From: Chloroflexota bacterium
GTDB taxonomy: Bacteria > Chloroflexota > UBA6077 > FW602-bin22 > CADDYW01
DNA length: 64,000 nt
Assembly: GCA_021324795.1 (NCBI GenBank)
Contig: JAJPIK010000060.1
Coordinates: 1 to 64,000, forward strand
Direction: 5' to 3'
A program made the translations under genes and the position numbers. Under the pieces are notes generated by a model. That model did no database searches. It saw nothing but the letters and a program-made list of their open reading frames with translations, and was not told the origin of the DNA. Positions 26,827 through 35,279 of the stretch are shown in pieces. Position 1 is the first letter of the stretch. Each line of letters opens with the position of its first letter.

Positions 26827-28245
26827 TCAGGAAGCCAGCACCAACGGGGCCGGGTCGAGAGCGGCAAAAGCGACCGTGAACGTCGTTCCTTGATCAGGAG
26901 CGCTCGCGACCCCGATCTCGCTTTCGTGTTCGCTCGCGATCCATCGAGCAATTGCGAGACCAAGGCCAGTGCCGTCTTCTGACCGCGAATGAGGCGAGCG
27001 GTAGAAGCGCTCGAAGATGTGGGGGAGATCTTCCGGGGTGATTCCTCGTCCAGTGTCGCTGACCTCGATCCGGTGAAAGCGTCCCGAGGTACTGGCGGTT
27101 AGCCTGACGGTACCTTCTGGGTGGTTGTAGCGCACGGCATTGTCGAGCAAGATCATGAGCAACTCTTCAAGGCGGTCGCTATCACCCAGCACTCGGGCGC
27201 CGGGCTCTAGTCGATTGAGAACGAGCTCAACAGTGACGTTGGTTGGGCGTGCTAGCGCCTGTGTCTGATGAAAACAGCGCTCGATAATTGGGCGTAGCTC
27301 GATCGGTGCCCGGTCGAGGTGGCGACCAGCATCAGCGCGGGCGAGCGCAAGTAGGCCACTGGTGAGGCGGGCCATGCGCGCAGCCTCACTGGCGACGTCG
27401 TCGAGTGCCTCGGCACGCTCGTCGGGCGGGAGGCCCGGACTTCGCCGCAAGAAGTCGATATTCCCTTGGATTGTCGTCAGTGGAGTGCGCAGTTCGTGTG
27501 AGGCGTCGGCAACAAAACGCTGGTGAGCGCGGAAGGAAGCCTCGAGTCGATCGAGCATCTCGTTGAACGTCGTTGCCAGTCGCCCAATCTCGTCGTTGAC
27601 TTCTGGCACTTGGAGACGCTGGTCCAAGCGGCGTGCTAGACCGATCGCCTGGGCATCTTTGCTGATCCGTCCGATTGGGCGGAGGGCGGCGTGCGCCAGC
27701 AGCCAGCCACCAATCGCCGCGCCAAGGAGGACGAGAATGCTACTGACGAGCAGCCAGTTACGCAACTGGCGAAGGGCGCCGTCGATATCGGCAAGATTGC
27801 GGCCAACCTGGACAAAGCCGACGAGACGTCCGTTGACAAAGATGGCCGTGGTGTAGAGACGAATCCCCTGCCCCGCCTGGGATACCGTCTCGAAAGCGGG
27901 TAACCCTGCCTGGGCGTCAACGAGCAGGGCAGGGGAGGTGGGAAGATCATTGCCCTGGAGAGTGCTCGATCGATAGACCACGTCACCCGTCGTGTCACGA
28001 ACCTCGGTGTAGAGCGATGGCGCACGAAACTCGCTTTCTGGTACCCGAATGTTTGTTGGAATGAACATTCTGCCATTGGCGAGGCGGATGCTGACCGCGG
28101 TGTCCCGTGCCTTGGTCTCGATCGACGCATCGACGTCAGCGAGAAGCTGCCCACTCACCAACGTATAGACCAGCACTCCAAAAAGCGCGAGGGCGACCGC
28201 GAGGACCCCACAGAACCAGAGTGTCAACCGTGTGCGCAATGACAC
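26827..28245 (-). CDS. Two-component sensor histidine kinase (HAMP, HisKA, HATPase)
   Basis: A 472-aa membrane kinase. An N-terminal transmembrane helix (about 8-28) is followed by an extracytoplasmic sensor region of about 130 residues, a second helix near 165-185, a HAMP linker, the phosphoacceptor motif DASHELRTPLTT and HATPase boxes NAVRYNHPEG (N box), DTGRGI (G1) and GTGLGLAI (G2). The GTG at 28245 starts directly after the response-regulator stop, with GGGAGG about 10 nt upstream inside the regulator gene; the in-frame extension to 28281 is not needed. It phosphorylates the cognate regulator. Signal unknown. Confidence 0.9.
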   Translation of the reverse strand: MSLRTRLTLWFCGVLAVALALFGVLVYTLVSGQLLADVDASIETKARDTAVSIRLANGRMFIPTNIRVPESEFRAPSLYTEVRDTTGDVVYRSSTLQGNDLPTSPALLVDAQAGLPAFETVSQAGQGIRLYTTAIFVNGRLVGFVQVGRNLADIDGALRQLRNWLLVSSILVLLGAAIGGWLLAHAALRPIGRISKDAQAIGLARRLDQRLQVPEVNDEIGRLATTFNEMLDRLEASFRAHQRFVADASHELRTPLTTIQGNIDFLRRSPGLPPDERAEALDDVASEAARMARLTSGLLALARADAGRHLDRAPIELRPIIERCFHQTQALARPTNVTVELVLNRLEPGARVLGDSDRLEELLMILLDNAVRYNHPEGTVRLTASTSGRFHRIEVSDTGRGITPEDLPHIFERFYRSPHSRSEDGTGLGLAIARWIASEHESEIGVASAPDQGTTFTVAFAALDPAPLVLAS

Positions 28246-28246
28246 C

Positions 28247-28924
28247 TCAACCTGCCTCCCGGAGCACGTAGCCAGCACCACGCACGGTCTGGATCAGGCG
28301 CGGCCGTCCACCTTCTTCAAGCTTGTTCCGTAAGTAACCAACGTAGACCTCGAGAACGTTCGCATCGCCTTCAAAGTCGTAGCCCCAGACCTGTTCGAGA
28401 ATTAGATCGCGAGTTAGCACCTGACGTGGATGGCGGAGAAACAGGGTCAGAAGCTCGAACTCCTTCGTCGTCAGCTCGATTTTGAGGTCACCGCGTTGGG
28501 CTTGACGGCGAGCCGTATCAAGTTGCAGGTCTCCAAACGAGAGGATCGTTCCGACAGAGCGGTCACGGCGGCGCAGGAGGGCGCGCACCCGAGCAGTGAG
28601 CTCCTCTAGTGCAAATGGCTTCACCAGATAGTCATCAGCGCCAGCGTCCAGACCGGCTACTCGATCCGGTACCTCGTCGCGCGCAGTCAGCATCAGGATT
28701 GGCACGTCGCCGCCGGCCCGGATCCGCCGGCACACTTCCAGGCCATCGAGGCCCGGCATCATCACGTCGAGGACGACCAGATCTGGTGGCCGATCGCGGG
28801 CGATCAGCAGCCCTTTACTGCCGTCGTAGGCCAGATCAACTTCATACCCTTCGTAGGCAAACGCTCGACGCAAGAGGGCGGTAATCTTGCGGTCGTCATC
28901 GATAACCAGAATACGCGCTGGCAC
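28247..28924 (-). CDS. OmpR/PhoB-family response regulator
   Basis: A 225-aa regulator with a receiver domain (acidic pocket DDD near 9-11, phosphorylatable aspartate in VVLDVMMPG at about 53, Lys in VKPF near 103) and a winged-helix DNA-binding domain ending in [14 protein letters not shown]. Architecture and length match the MprA/PhoB group. It is the first gene of the two-component operon. CCTGAGA half-site-like sequence occurs in its own upstream region near 28951, hinting at autoregulation. The 11-bp repeats upstream of the glycan operon are its most likely nearby target. Confidence 0.92.
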   Translation of the reverse strand: MPARILVIDDDRKITALLRRAFAYEGYEVDLAYDGSKGLLIARDRPPDLVVLDVMMPGLDGLEVCRRIRAGGDVPILMLTARDEVPDRVAGLDAGADDYLVKPFALEELTARVRALLRRRDRSVGTILSFGDLQLDTARRQAQRGDLKIELTTKEFELLTLFLRHPRQVLTRDLILEQVWGYDFEGDANVLEVYVGYLRNKLEEGGRPRLIQTVRGAGYVLREAG

Positions 28925-29046
28925 GAAGATCCTCAGTCCGATCGGTTCAGCCTGAGAGCGGGCGTTCCTCGCCCCGCCTACCTTAGGTCCGAATTCACTC
29001 TACCACATTTTACCAGGCGGTGAGCAGATCATGGCCGCCAAGCCGG

Positions 29047-29700
29047 TTATGCAGATCGGCCGAAAGTCCCGACGAGCTCGGCCTGGCTGAGAACGTGGCC
29101 CGCCATGGCGGAGCGCACTTCGGCTGCCGTCGCACCAGGCGTGAGGTCGAGGGGAGTATCGAGAGCATACATGGAGAAGTGGTAATGATGGGCCGGACCT
29201 GGAGGTGGGCATGGACCGCCATAGCCGGCGCGCCGAAAGCCGTTACGCCCCTGACGGGCACCGTTGTCGAGAATTGCCTGGCGGGGCACCCCGGTGGGCA
29301 GCTCCGGCGGGCTTGGCGGAATGTTGAAAATGACCCAATGGATGAATGTGCCACTTGGCGCGTCCGGATCCTCGACGATCAAGGCGAGGCTCTTCACACC
29401 GTTCGGAAGCTGGCTCCAGGTCAGCGGCGGTGATTGGTCGGCGCCGTCGCAGGTATACTGTCGGGGAATTTGCGCCCCGTTCGCAAAAGCTGGGCTCTCG
29501 AGCACAAATGACACCCTTGCCTCCCGGTTTGCGCCGATCGGCGCTCCAATTGGCTGGCAGCCTTCGATCAGCGCCAGCAAGAACAATCCCCAGACCGTCC
29601 AGTCGTGAGTGATGCGTAACGCGCATCGAGTGACGAGACCACAGATGCCCGTGGATACTTGCAGTCTACCATGCGAGTCGAGCGAAACAAGGACGAACAT
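29047..29700 (-). CDS. PEBP-family protein (YbhB/YbcL, RKIP-like)
   Basis: A phosphatidylethanolamine-binding-protein family member. The ligand-pocket motifs are complete: YTCDGADQSPPLTW, VEDPDAPSGTFIHWV and GYGGPCPPPGPAHHYHF. A hydrophobic run ending in ALIEGC looks like a lipoprotein signal, so the protein is probably anchored outside the membrane. The start is uncertain: ATG at 29700 is chosen, but it gives a long leader before the hydrophobic run, and a TTG at 29727 is the other in-frame option. The bacterial role of these proteins is not established. The gene overlaps the divergent CpXC transcription unit region. Confidence 0.75.
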   Translation of the reverse strand: MFVLVSLDSHGRLQVSTGICGLVTRCALRITHDWTVWGLFLLALIEGCQPIGAPIGANREARVSFVLESPAFANGAQIPRQYTCDGADQSPPLTWSQLPNGVKSLALIVEDPDAPSGTFIHWVIFNIPPSPPELPTGVPRQAILDNGARQGRNGFRRAGYGGPCPPPGPAHHYHFSMYALDTPLDLTPGATAAEVRSAMAGHVLSQAELVGTFGRSA

Positions 29701-29708
29701 ACTTTGAT

Positions 29709-29714
29709 TATAAT
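29709..29714 (+). promoter_or_regulatory. Possible -10 element of the CpXC gene
   Basis: A perfect TATAAT lies 28 bp before the GTG start at 29743. No good -35 hexamer is visible at 17 bp, so only the -10 box is reported. Confidence 0.4.
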
Positions 29715-29742
29715 GAGATGCACCCAAAGGAGTAATCTAGCG

Positions 29743-30129
29743 GTGAGTAAACCAATCAAACATTCATTTGTTTGCTCTTGCGGCCATTCGTTCGAAGCAG
29801 CCATCTTTAAATCGGCGAACGTCACCCTTCAGCCAGACTTGAAAGCGCAGATCTTCTCGGGCCAGTTCAATCGGGTGCGCTGTTCGGCCTGTCAGAAGGA
29901 GATCGACGCGGGCGTGCCGTTTCTTTATCATGATATGGATGTCGGCCTTATGGTGTGGGTCTATCCTCCCATGATGGCGAGTCAGGCGGCAGTGATTCGC
30001 GACAAGGTGCGGCGATCGCACGTGATCGTCGGCTCCGTGCTCCCGGTACCAGGCGTCCCGGCTGGTTGTGAGGTGGTGTTTGGCGTCGAGGCGCTGCGGG
30101 ATCTGATTCGGGATATGACCAACCCTTGA
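29743..30129 (+). CDS. CpXC-type zinc-ribbon protein
   Basis: A 128-aa protein with a CpXC-like zinc-binding start, HSFVCSCGHSFE (about residues 7-18) and a second pair in RVRCSACQ (about 44-51), so four cysteines could hold one zinc. The remainder is a hydrophobic, partly beta-rich domain. The function of CpXC proteins is unknown. The GTG at 29743 has AAAGGAG 10 nt upstream and a TATAAT box at 29709-29714; the open frame extends to 29659, but that would overlap the promoter. It is followed after 57 bp by the aminomutase-like gene on the same strand. Confidence 0.72.
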   Translation: MSKPIKHSFVCSCGHSFEAAIFKSANVTLQPDLKAQIFSGQFNRVRCSACQKEIDAGVPFLYHDMDVGLMVWVYPPMMASQAAVIRDKVRRSHVIVGSVLPVPGVPAGCEVVFGVEALRDLIRDMTNP

Positions 30130-30186
30130 CTTCGCAGACGTTATAGCGCACCATAACAAACGATTTGAGACGTAAGGGGGGCAAAC

Positions 30187-31482
30187 ATGGCCCAGGTGCG
30201 GGATGAGGCACTCCAGGCCCAGTGGGCCGCACGGCGAACGAAATCAGCAGCGCTGGCCGAGCGCGCCCGACAGATTTTTCCCAGTGGTGTGACCCATGAC
30301 AGCCGCTATCTGGAGCCATTCCCGATTTACGTGACCCACGCCAAAGGCGCGCGCAAGTGGGACGTTGATGGTAATGAATACGTCGACTATTGGATGGGCC
30401 ATGGTGCGCTCTTGCTCGGCCACAACCATCCGAGCGTACTCCAGGCATCCTCTGAGCAGCTTGCCAAGGGCACCCATTTCGGCGCTTGTCATGAGCTCGA
30501 AGTGGCATGGGGTGAGCTGGTTCAGCAGATCGTGCCATCGGCCGAGCGAGTAAAGTTCACTAGTTCAGGCACCGAAGCCACGATGCTGGCAATGCGTCTT
30601 GCGCGTGCTTTCACAGGTAAAGATAAAATCGTTAAGATCCAGGGCCACTTTCACGGCTGGCACGACTACGCTGCTGTCGCAATGGAGCCACCATATGACG
30701 AGCCGATCTCGCGTGGCATTCCAAAGGCGGTGCAAAATACCGTGCTCTCGGTTCCTTTTAAAGATGTCAACGCGCTGCGTGCGATCTTGGACGCCCATCA
30801 TCCGGAGGTTGCCGGGCTCATTCTCCTCGCCGGTGGGGCCGGTACGGAGTATCTGCAGGACGTGCGGGAGCTGACGCGGGAGCGCGGGATCGTTCTGATC
30901 TTTGACGAGGTCGTGACTGGTTTTCGTTACGCGCCAGGTGGCTGTCAGGAATACTACGGCGTGACCCCGGATCTGACGACGCTCGCGAAGATCCTCGCCG
31001 GTGGGCTGCCCGGTGGAGCCGTCGCCGGCCGTGCCGACATTCTCGCCTTGTTCGAGAGCCGCGATGATCCCCAATGGCAGCGGTTCGGGCGTATTCGCCA
31101 TCCGGGTACCTTCAACGCGAATCCGGTCTCGGCCGCCGCCGGTATCGCTTGCTTGAATGTGGTGCGGAGCGGCGAGCCTCAGAAGCAGGCCATCAGAACG
31201 GCTGAGCGACTGCAAAGGGCGTTCCAGGAGATTCTCGACCAACGTGGCGTCCACGGGATCATGAGCGCGGATGCCTCGATCCTGGCGCTGCGTCTGACCG
31301 ATGGCAAGGTCTCGGATCGAGAGCTAACGCGACGTTTGCGGATCGCTTTGCAGGTCGGCGGGGTCGATTTCGACGGCGCTTCGTTCAAGGTTTCAGCGGT
31401 TCACGACGAGGCCGACGTCCAACAAACGATCGCCGCCTTCACGCAGGCGATTGAACTTTTAGGGAAAGATGGTGCTTTGTAA
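30187..31482 (+). CDS. Class III aminotransferase, glutamate-1-semialdehyde aminomutase-like
   Basis: A 431-aa PLP enzyme of fold type I. The pattern EYVDYWMGHGALLLGHNHP, TSSGTEATMLAMRLAR, the aspartate in LIFDEVVTGFR and the PLP lysine in TTLAKILAGGLPGGAVAGR are all present, closest in style to glutamate-1-semialdehyde 2,1-aminomutase. Many homologues outside haem operons act on other amino compounds, and here the next genes are a 2-oxoacid dehydrogenase E1 pair, so a catabolic aminotransferase feeding a 2-oxoacid is plausible. No other haem genes are near. The ATG at 30187 follows AAGGGGGGC. Confidence 0.82.
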   Translation: MAQVRDEALQAQWAARRTKSAALAERARQIFPSGVTHDSRYLEPFPIYVTHAKGARKWDVDGNEYVDYWMGHGALLLGHNHPSVLQASSEQLAKGTHFGACHELEVAWGELVQQIVPSAERVKFTSSGTEATMLAMRLARAFTGKDKIVKIQGHFHGWHDYAAVAMEPPYDEPISRGIPKAVQNTVLSVPFKDVNALRAILDAHHPEVAGLILLAGGAGTEYLQDVRELTRERGIVLIFDEVVTGFRYAPGGCQEYYGVTPDLTTLAKILAGGLPGGAVAGRADILALFESRDDPQWQRFGRIRHPGTFNANPVSAAAGIACLNVVRSGEPQKQAIRTAERLQRAFQEILDQRGVHGIMSADASILALRLTDGKVSDRELTRRLRIALQVGGVDFDGASFKVSAVHDEADVQQTIAAFTQAIELLGKDGAL

Positions 31483-31496
31483 ACGGAGGTTTCAGG

Positions 31497-32471
31497 ATGG
31501 CGGTTAAAGTTCTCCCGCTCGCCAAGCCAGTGATGCTGGATATGTTCGACCGGATGGTAACGATCCGGTTCTTCGAGGAGCGCGTTCTCGAGCTGTTTCG
31601 GGAAGGACTGATTCGTGGCTCGACCCACACCTACATTGGCATGGAAGCCGACGCGGTTGGCGCCTGCACGGCGTTGCGCCCGGACGATTACATCACGTCG
31701 ACCCACCGCGGTCACGGCCACTGCATCGCTAAAGGCGGCGACGTCCGGCTAATGATGGCCGAGTTGCTCGGCAAGGCGACGGGCTATTGCAAGGGGAAAG
31801 GTGGCTCGATGCACATTGCCGATCTCGACATGGGGATCCTCGGGGCGAATGGCATCGTCGGCGGTGGCATGGGCATCGCAACCGGGGCAGCACTTTCCGC
31901 GAAGATGCGTGGCTCGGGCCAGGTCTGCATCTGTTTCTTCGGCGATGGTGGGATCAACCAGGGTGCTTTCCACGAGAATGCGAATCTCGCGTCGATCTGG
32001 AAGCTACCGGTGATCTACTTCTGCGAAAATAATCAGTATGCGATGTCGATGTCGTCCAAGCGGGCGAACGCTGTTGCCGATCTCTCCGTCCGGGCCGTCT
32101 CTTATAATATGCCTGGCGTGAACGTCGATGGCATGGACGTGCTTGCAGTGGAAGAAGCCGTCGCGAAGGCGGTCGAGCGAGCACGCGCGGGAGAGGGGCC
32201 GTCGCTGATCGTCGCGACAACCTACCGTTTCGAAGGGCACAACATTGGCGATCCCCAGCCATACCGTACTAAAGAAGAAGTCGAAGAGTGGCGGAAGCGT
32301 GACTCGATCGAGCGCTTCCGCCAGTATTTAGTCAAAGAAGGAATCGCGACAGCGGCGGAGACCGAGGCAATTGAAAAGAAGGTCCGCCAGCGGATCGACG
32401 ATGCGGTGCAATTCGCGCGTGAGAGCCCAGAGCCCGAGCTGTCGTCGGTGGAGGAAGACGTTTATGCCTGA
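31497..32471 (+). CDS. Pyruvate/acetoin dehydrogenase-type E1 alpha subunit
   Basis: A 324-aa TPP-binding subunit. The TPP motif is [17 protein letters not shown] (about 150-166), and [22 protein letters not shown] and [10 protein letters not shown] are typical of pyruvate or acetoin dehydrogenase E1 alpha. It pairs with the beta subunit whose start overlaps its stop by 8 bp. The enzyme decarboxylates a 2-oxoacid or cleaves acetoin and passes the acyl group to a lipoyl-E2. It lies 14 bp after the aminotransferase gene with AACGGAGG as the ribosome-binding site, so the three genes form one operon. Confidence 0.9.
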   Translation: MAVKVLPLAKPVMLDMFDRMVTIRFFEERVLELFREGLIRGSTHTYIGMEADAVGACTALRPDDYITSTHRGHGHCIAKGGDVRLMMAELLGKATGYCKGKGGSMHIADLDMGILGANGIVGGGMGIATGAALSAKMRGSGQVCICFFGDGGINQGAFHENANLASIWKLPVIYFCENNQYAMSMSSKRANAVADLSVRAVSYNMPGVNVDGMDVLAVEEAVAKAVERARAGEGPSLIVATTYRFEGHNIGDPQPYRTKEEVEEWRKRDSIERFRQYLVKEGIATAAETEAIEKKVRQRIDDAVQFARESPEPELSSVEEDVYA

Positions 32472-33492
32472 GGCAATCCTTACGTCGACGGCCAATTTGC
32501 CCGCGACGCGCCAGCTCACCTACGTGATGGCGTTGAACGAAGCGCTCCGCGAGGAGATGCAGCGTGATCCCCGGGTCTTTGTCATGGGTGAAGACGTGGC
32601 GATCTGGGGCAACAAGGGGGGCGTTTACGGCGTCACCCAGGGGCTCTACGAAGAGTTTGGTGCCGACCGGGTGCGCGATACACCGATCTCGGAAGAAGGC
32701 ATCGTCGGTACGGCGGTTGGCGCCGCGGTTACCGGCATGCGCCCGGTTGCCGAGATCATGTACGTGGACTTCATGGCGTTGGCCATGGACCCGCTGGTCA
32801 ATCAGGGCGCTAAGCTCCGTTACATGTTTGGTGGGAAAGCGCGCGTGCCAGTGGTGATCCGGACCCAGGAAGGGGCCGGACGTGGCATCGCGGCGCAGCA
32901 TTCTCAGAGCCTTGAAGCCTGGTTCATGCACATTCCCGGGATCAAGGTGTGCGTGCCGTCGCAGCCGGCCGATGCCAAAGGTTTGCTCAAGTCTGCGATT
33001 CGCGATGACAACCCGGTCATGTTCTTAGAGCATAAGATGCTCTACGCGACCCGGGGGCCGGTGCCGGAAGGTGAGTATACGATCCCCTTAGGCGTGGCTG
33101 ACGTCAAGCGCGAAGGGAAAGATGTGACCTTTATCGGGATCCACACCATGATCAACCGAGGGCTGGCCGCGGCGGAGAAGCTGGCTGCCGAGGGGATCAG
33201 CGTCGAAGTAATCGATCCGCGGACTCTGGTGCCGCTCGACATCGAAACTATTGTCAACTCGGTGAAGAAAACCGGGCGGGTAGTCATTGCCCATGAGGCT
33301 TACAAGCGCGGTGGCGTGGCCGGCGAGATCGCTATGCAGATCATGGAAAACGCCTTCGACTACCTCGACGCGCCGATCGTCCGGGTGGCCGGGCGAAACG
33401 TACCGGTTCCCTACAACCTGGGTCTTGAGCGCGCGGCGATTCCTCAAGACGAAGACGTAATCAACGCATTGCGGAACATCGTGCCACGGTGA
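32464..33492 (+). CDS. Pyruvate/acetoin dehydrogenase-type E1 beta subunit
   Basis: A 342-aa beta subunit. It shows [51 protein letters not shown] and [18 protein letters not shown], then the transketolase C-terminal domain with [13 protein letters not shown]. The ATG at 32464 follows GGAGGAAG and overlaps the alpha stop; the open frame's upstream extension is a shadow of the alpha gene. No E2 or E3 gene follows; instead the next gene starts within its stop codon. It works with the alpha subunit in the cytoplasm. Confidence 0.9.
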   Translation: MPEAILTSTANLPATRQLTYVMALNEALREEMQRDPRVFVMGEDVAIWGNKGGVYGVTQGLYEEFGADRVRDTPISEEGIVGTAVGAAVTGMRPVAEIMYVDFMALAMDPLVNQGAKLRYMFGGKARVPVVIRTQEGAGRGIAAQHSQSLEAWFMHIPGIKVCVPSQPADAKGLLKSAIRDDNPVMFLEHKMLYATRGPVPEGEYTIPLGVADVKREGKDVTFIGIHTMINRGLAAAEKLAAEGISVEVIDPRTLVPLDIETIVNSVKKTGRVVIAHEAYKRGGVAGEIAMQIMENAFDYLDAPIVRVAGRNVPVPYNLGLERAAIPQDEDVINALRNIVPR

Positions 33493-34301
33493 TCAGCGAG
33501 CAAAAGCGACGAGAAGTTTTGGAGAGCTTGCTCGATCTTGCTTACGATGCAAGTTCGTATCTCCGACAGAGTAAGCAGCCGGCCGCTCGAGTCTCCGCGG
33601 CTTTGCTCGTCGCGGCCTCGCTGGCCGCATGTGGCCCGTCGCCTTCGTCGGCGGTTCCCCCTCCGACGAACGTCGTGCAGCCGCTGGCGCAGGAAGTTCG
33701 CGCTGGCTTACCGGTCCGCCCCGGACGCTATCCGATCACCGCGGGGACCCTTAATCGCGATTACCAAGGAGTCTATCGCTTCGCCTGGCGGGACCCGAGC
33801 GATCCGACGAATACGCCCCACCAGGCGAGCGTGAGCTTGCTTCGACTACTCCAGTCAACGGGTGGTGATGAGCTCGAGGTGCTCGCCCAAGGCGACCCCA
33901 TTCTTTATCTCGACCAGAATAGCTCGATTCCCATCGTCGACACGCCCAACTACCTCCGTTCGGCCTACAGCAATCCTTATCCAGTTTGGTATCCGTTTTC
34001 CTCCGGTCGTTACTCCGATCCGCGCTATTATGATTTGCCCTCGCAGACTGTTCCGGACAGCGGAACGATCCGGGGAGCGAAAGTGTCGACCGTGCCGCCG
34101 GCGCCTGCTGCCCGGGTTGTTGGGCCAGCCCATGCTGTTAGTGGACGGGCTGGCGGGACCGGTAGCGGCGTCGCGGCCTCGGCGAAGAGCGGAGCGGGGG
34201 TAAGCGACACTGGCCACGAAGGAGGGGTCAGCGCGGCGAAGGCAAGTAGTTTTTCGGCCGGTCACGCGAGCACTAGCTCGGCCGGAGCAAGTAGTAGTTG
34301 A
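33489..34301 (+). CDS. Lipoprotein with Ser/Gly/Ala-rich tail, candidate substrate of the ATP-grasp enzyme
   Basis: A 270-aa protein not recognised by a named family. A charged 30-residue N-terminus precedes a hydrophobic run with the lipobox SLAAC (Cys 48), a central domain (about 60-190) with a Tyr/Pro-rich patch, and a low-complexity tail (about 198-270) very rich in Ser, Gly and Ala and ending in SSS. Lipoproteins with such tails, DUF1190 (YgiB/YjfM), accompany GSPS-like ATP-grasp ligases in proteobacteria; here the ligase is three genes downstream. No sequence identity to DUF1190 is claimed. The GTG start overlaps the E1 beta stop. The long N-terminus before the hydrophobic run is unusual for a lipoprotein. 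Confidence 0.65.
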   Translation: MISEQKRREVLESLLDLAYDASSYLRQSKQPAARVSAALLVAASLAACGPSPSSAVPPPTNVVQPLAQEVRAGLPVRPGRYPITAGTLNRDYQGVYRFAWRDPSDPTNTPHQASVSLLRLLQSTGGDELEVLAQGDPILYLDQNSSIPIVDTPNYLRSAYSNPYPVWYPFSSGRYSDPRYYDLPSQTVPDSGTIRGAKVSTVPPAPAARVVGPAHAVSGRAGGTGSGVAASAKSGAGVSDTGHEGGVSAAKASSFSAGHASTSSAGASSS

Positions 34302-34525
34302 GCCACTCGCCTCAAAGACCGACCTCGGAAAGGCAAGTGCTTGTGAGGTTGATCCGACAGAGTAGCCTGCTTCCTCCCGACTTGAAGCGGCAATGGCTGC
34401 GTATCCTTCCGTACCTGAGTTCCGCTGATCGTGACCGCTTGCGGGAGATCCTGGCAATTGGCGCAGCCGGGGCGAGTGCACCAACACCACCGACTACCCC
34501 CCATGACTCCTGTTCGAGATCCTGA
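34298..34525 (+). CDS. Small hypothetical protein of the ATP-grasp locus
   Basis: A 75-aa product starting at a TTG that overlaps the lipoprotein stop. The sequence between residues 18 and 52 (LIRQSSLLPPDLKRQWLRIL followed by PYLSSADRDRLREIL) has the regular alternation of a helical protein and could form an amphipathic hairpin. The C-terminus is Pro/Thr-rich. No family is recognised. Coupled starts on both sides argue that it is a real gene of the cluster, but its small size keeps confidence moderate. Confidence 0.5.
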   Translation: MSHSPQRPTSERQVLVRLIRQSSLLPPDLKRQWLRILPYLSSADRDRLREILAIGAAGASAPTPPTTPHDSCSRS

Positions 34526-35279
34526 CCCAGTTCTGGCCCAAGCGCTGATTCTTTGGCAGCGCACTGCGGGGCCTTTCTGGTCATTTGTTGGCGCGGCGCC
34601 GTTTATTAGTGGGCACGTGGATGTAACCTTGGTCAAACCTCGGCCGCGAACACCGGACTGGCTGAGTGGGGCGATCAGAGCGATGGCGAAAAGGACTGGG
34701 AGCGCTGCCTCCCAGGCGGCACAGTCTGGCTCCTGCCAGCGAGAAGCTGGCATTCCCAGTCCTCCACCTTCTGCTCACTCTGTCCCCTGGCCAAAGACGG
34801 GTCTACAGAGAGATCAGAATTTTAAGCCAGAAGTGCAAAAGATCGCATTCTTCATCGATGCACCTCCAACGCGAGTACTGCCGGCCGCGCCGTGGCTAAC
34901 CCAGCTTGGCTACGTTGTTGTGCCAGTCATTCAGCGCTGGACCGTGGCACCAGCGGTACTCCGCTCAGAGCGGTTGTTGGCTCAGCTTGTCGGCTACGCC
35001 AAGCTGGTCCGGCGGCCAGTCGCAGAGCAGGGGGTGGCCTTCATCCTCGATGGCGATCGGTTCGGGCCACTACGATTCACAGGACGACCTCGGGTGTTCG
35101 ACAATCGTTATGCGTACGTTGCTTGCCGCTTCCCGTCCGCTGATCTTCTGTTGGCCCAAGGCATTGGCAAGGTATGCTGGCTCTCGTTCGGACGCTTTGC
35201 CGATGATCTGAGTCCATACCGCGAGTCTTTGAAACAGCAGGGAATTCGGAGCGTCGAACGGACGATATGCGGAGCCTGA
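34503..35279 (+). CDS. Hypothetical 258-aa protein of the ATP-grasp locus
   Basis: No family is recognised. The N-terminal third (to about 110) is variable, with a Ser/Pro-rich linker. The second half reads like an alpha/beta domain: KIAFFIDAPPTRVLPAAPWL, GYVVVPVIQRW, GVAFILDGDRFG, RVFDNRYAYVACRFPSADLL and a terminal helix. The conserved-looking D, R and FDNRY residues suggest an enzyme or ligand-binding role. The ATG at 34503 overlaps the small upstream gene by 23 bp, and its end overlaps the ATP-grasp gene by 13 bp, so the two are co-translated and probably act together. Confidence 0.6.
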   Translation: MTPVRDPDPVLAQALILWQRTAGPFWSFVGAAPFISGHVDVTLVKPRPRTPDWLSGAIRAMAKRTGSAASQAAQSGSCQREAGIPSPPPSAHSVPWPKTGLQRDQNFKPEVQKIAFFIDAPPTRVLPAAPWLTQLGYVVVPVIQRWTVAPAVLRSERLLAQLVGYAKLVRRPVAEQGVAFILDGDRFGPLRFTGRPRVFDNRYAYVACRFPSADLLLAQGIGKVCWLSFGRFADDLSPYRESLKQQGIRSVERTICGA

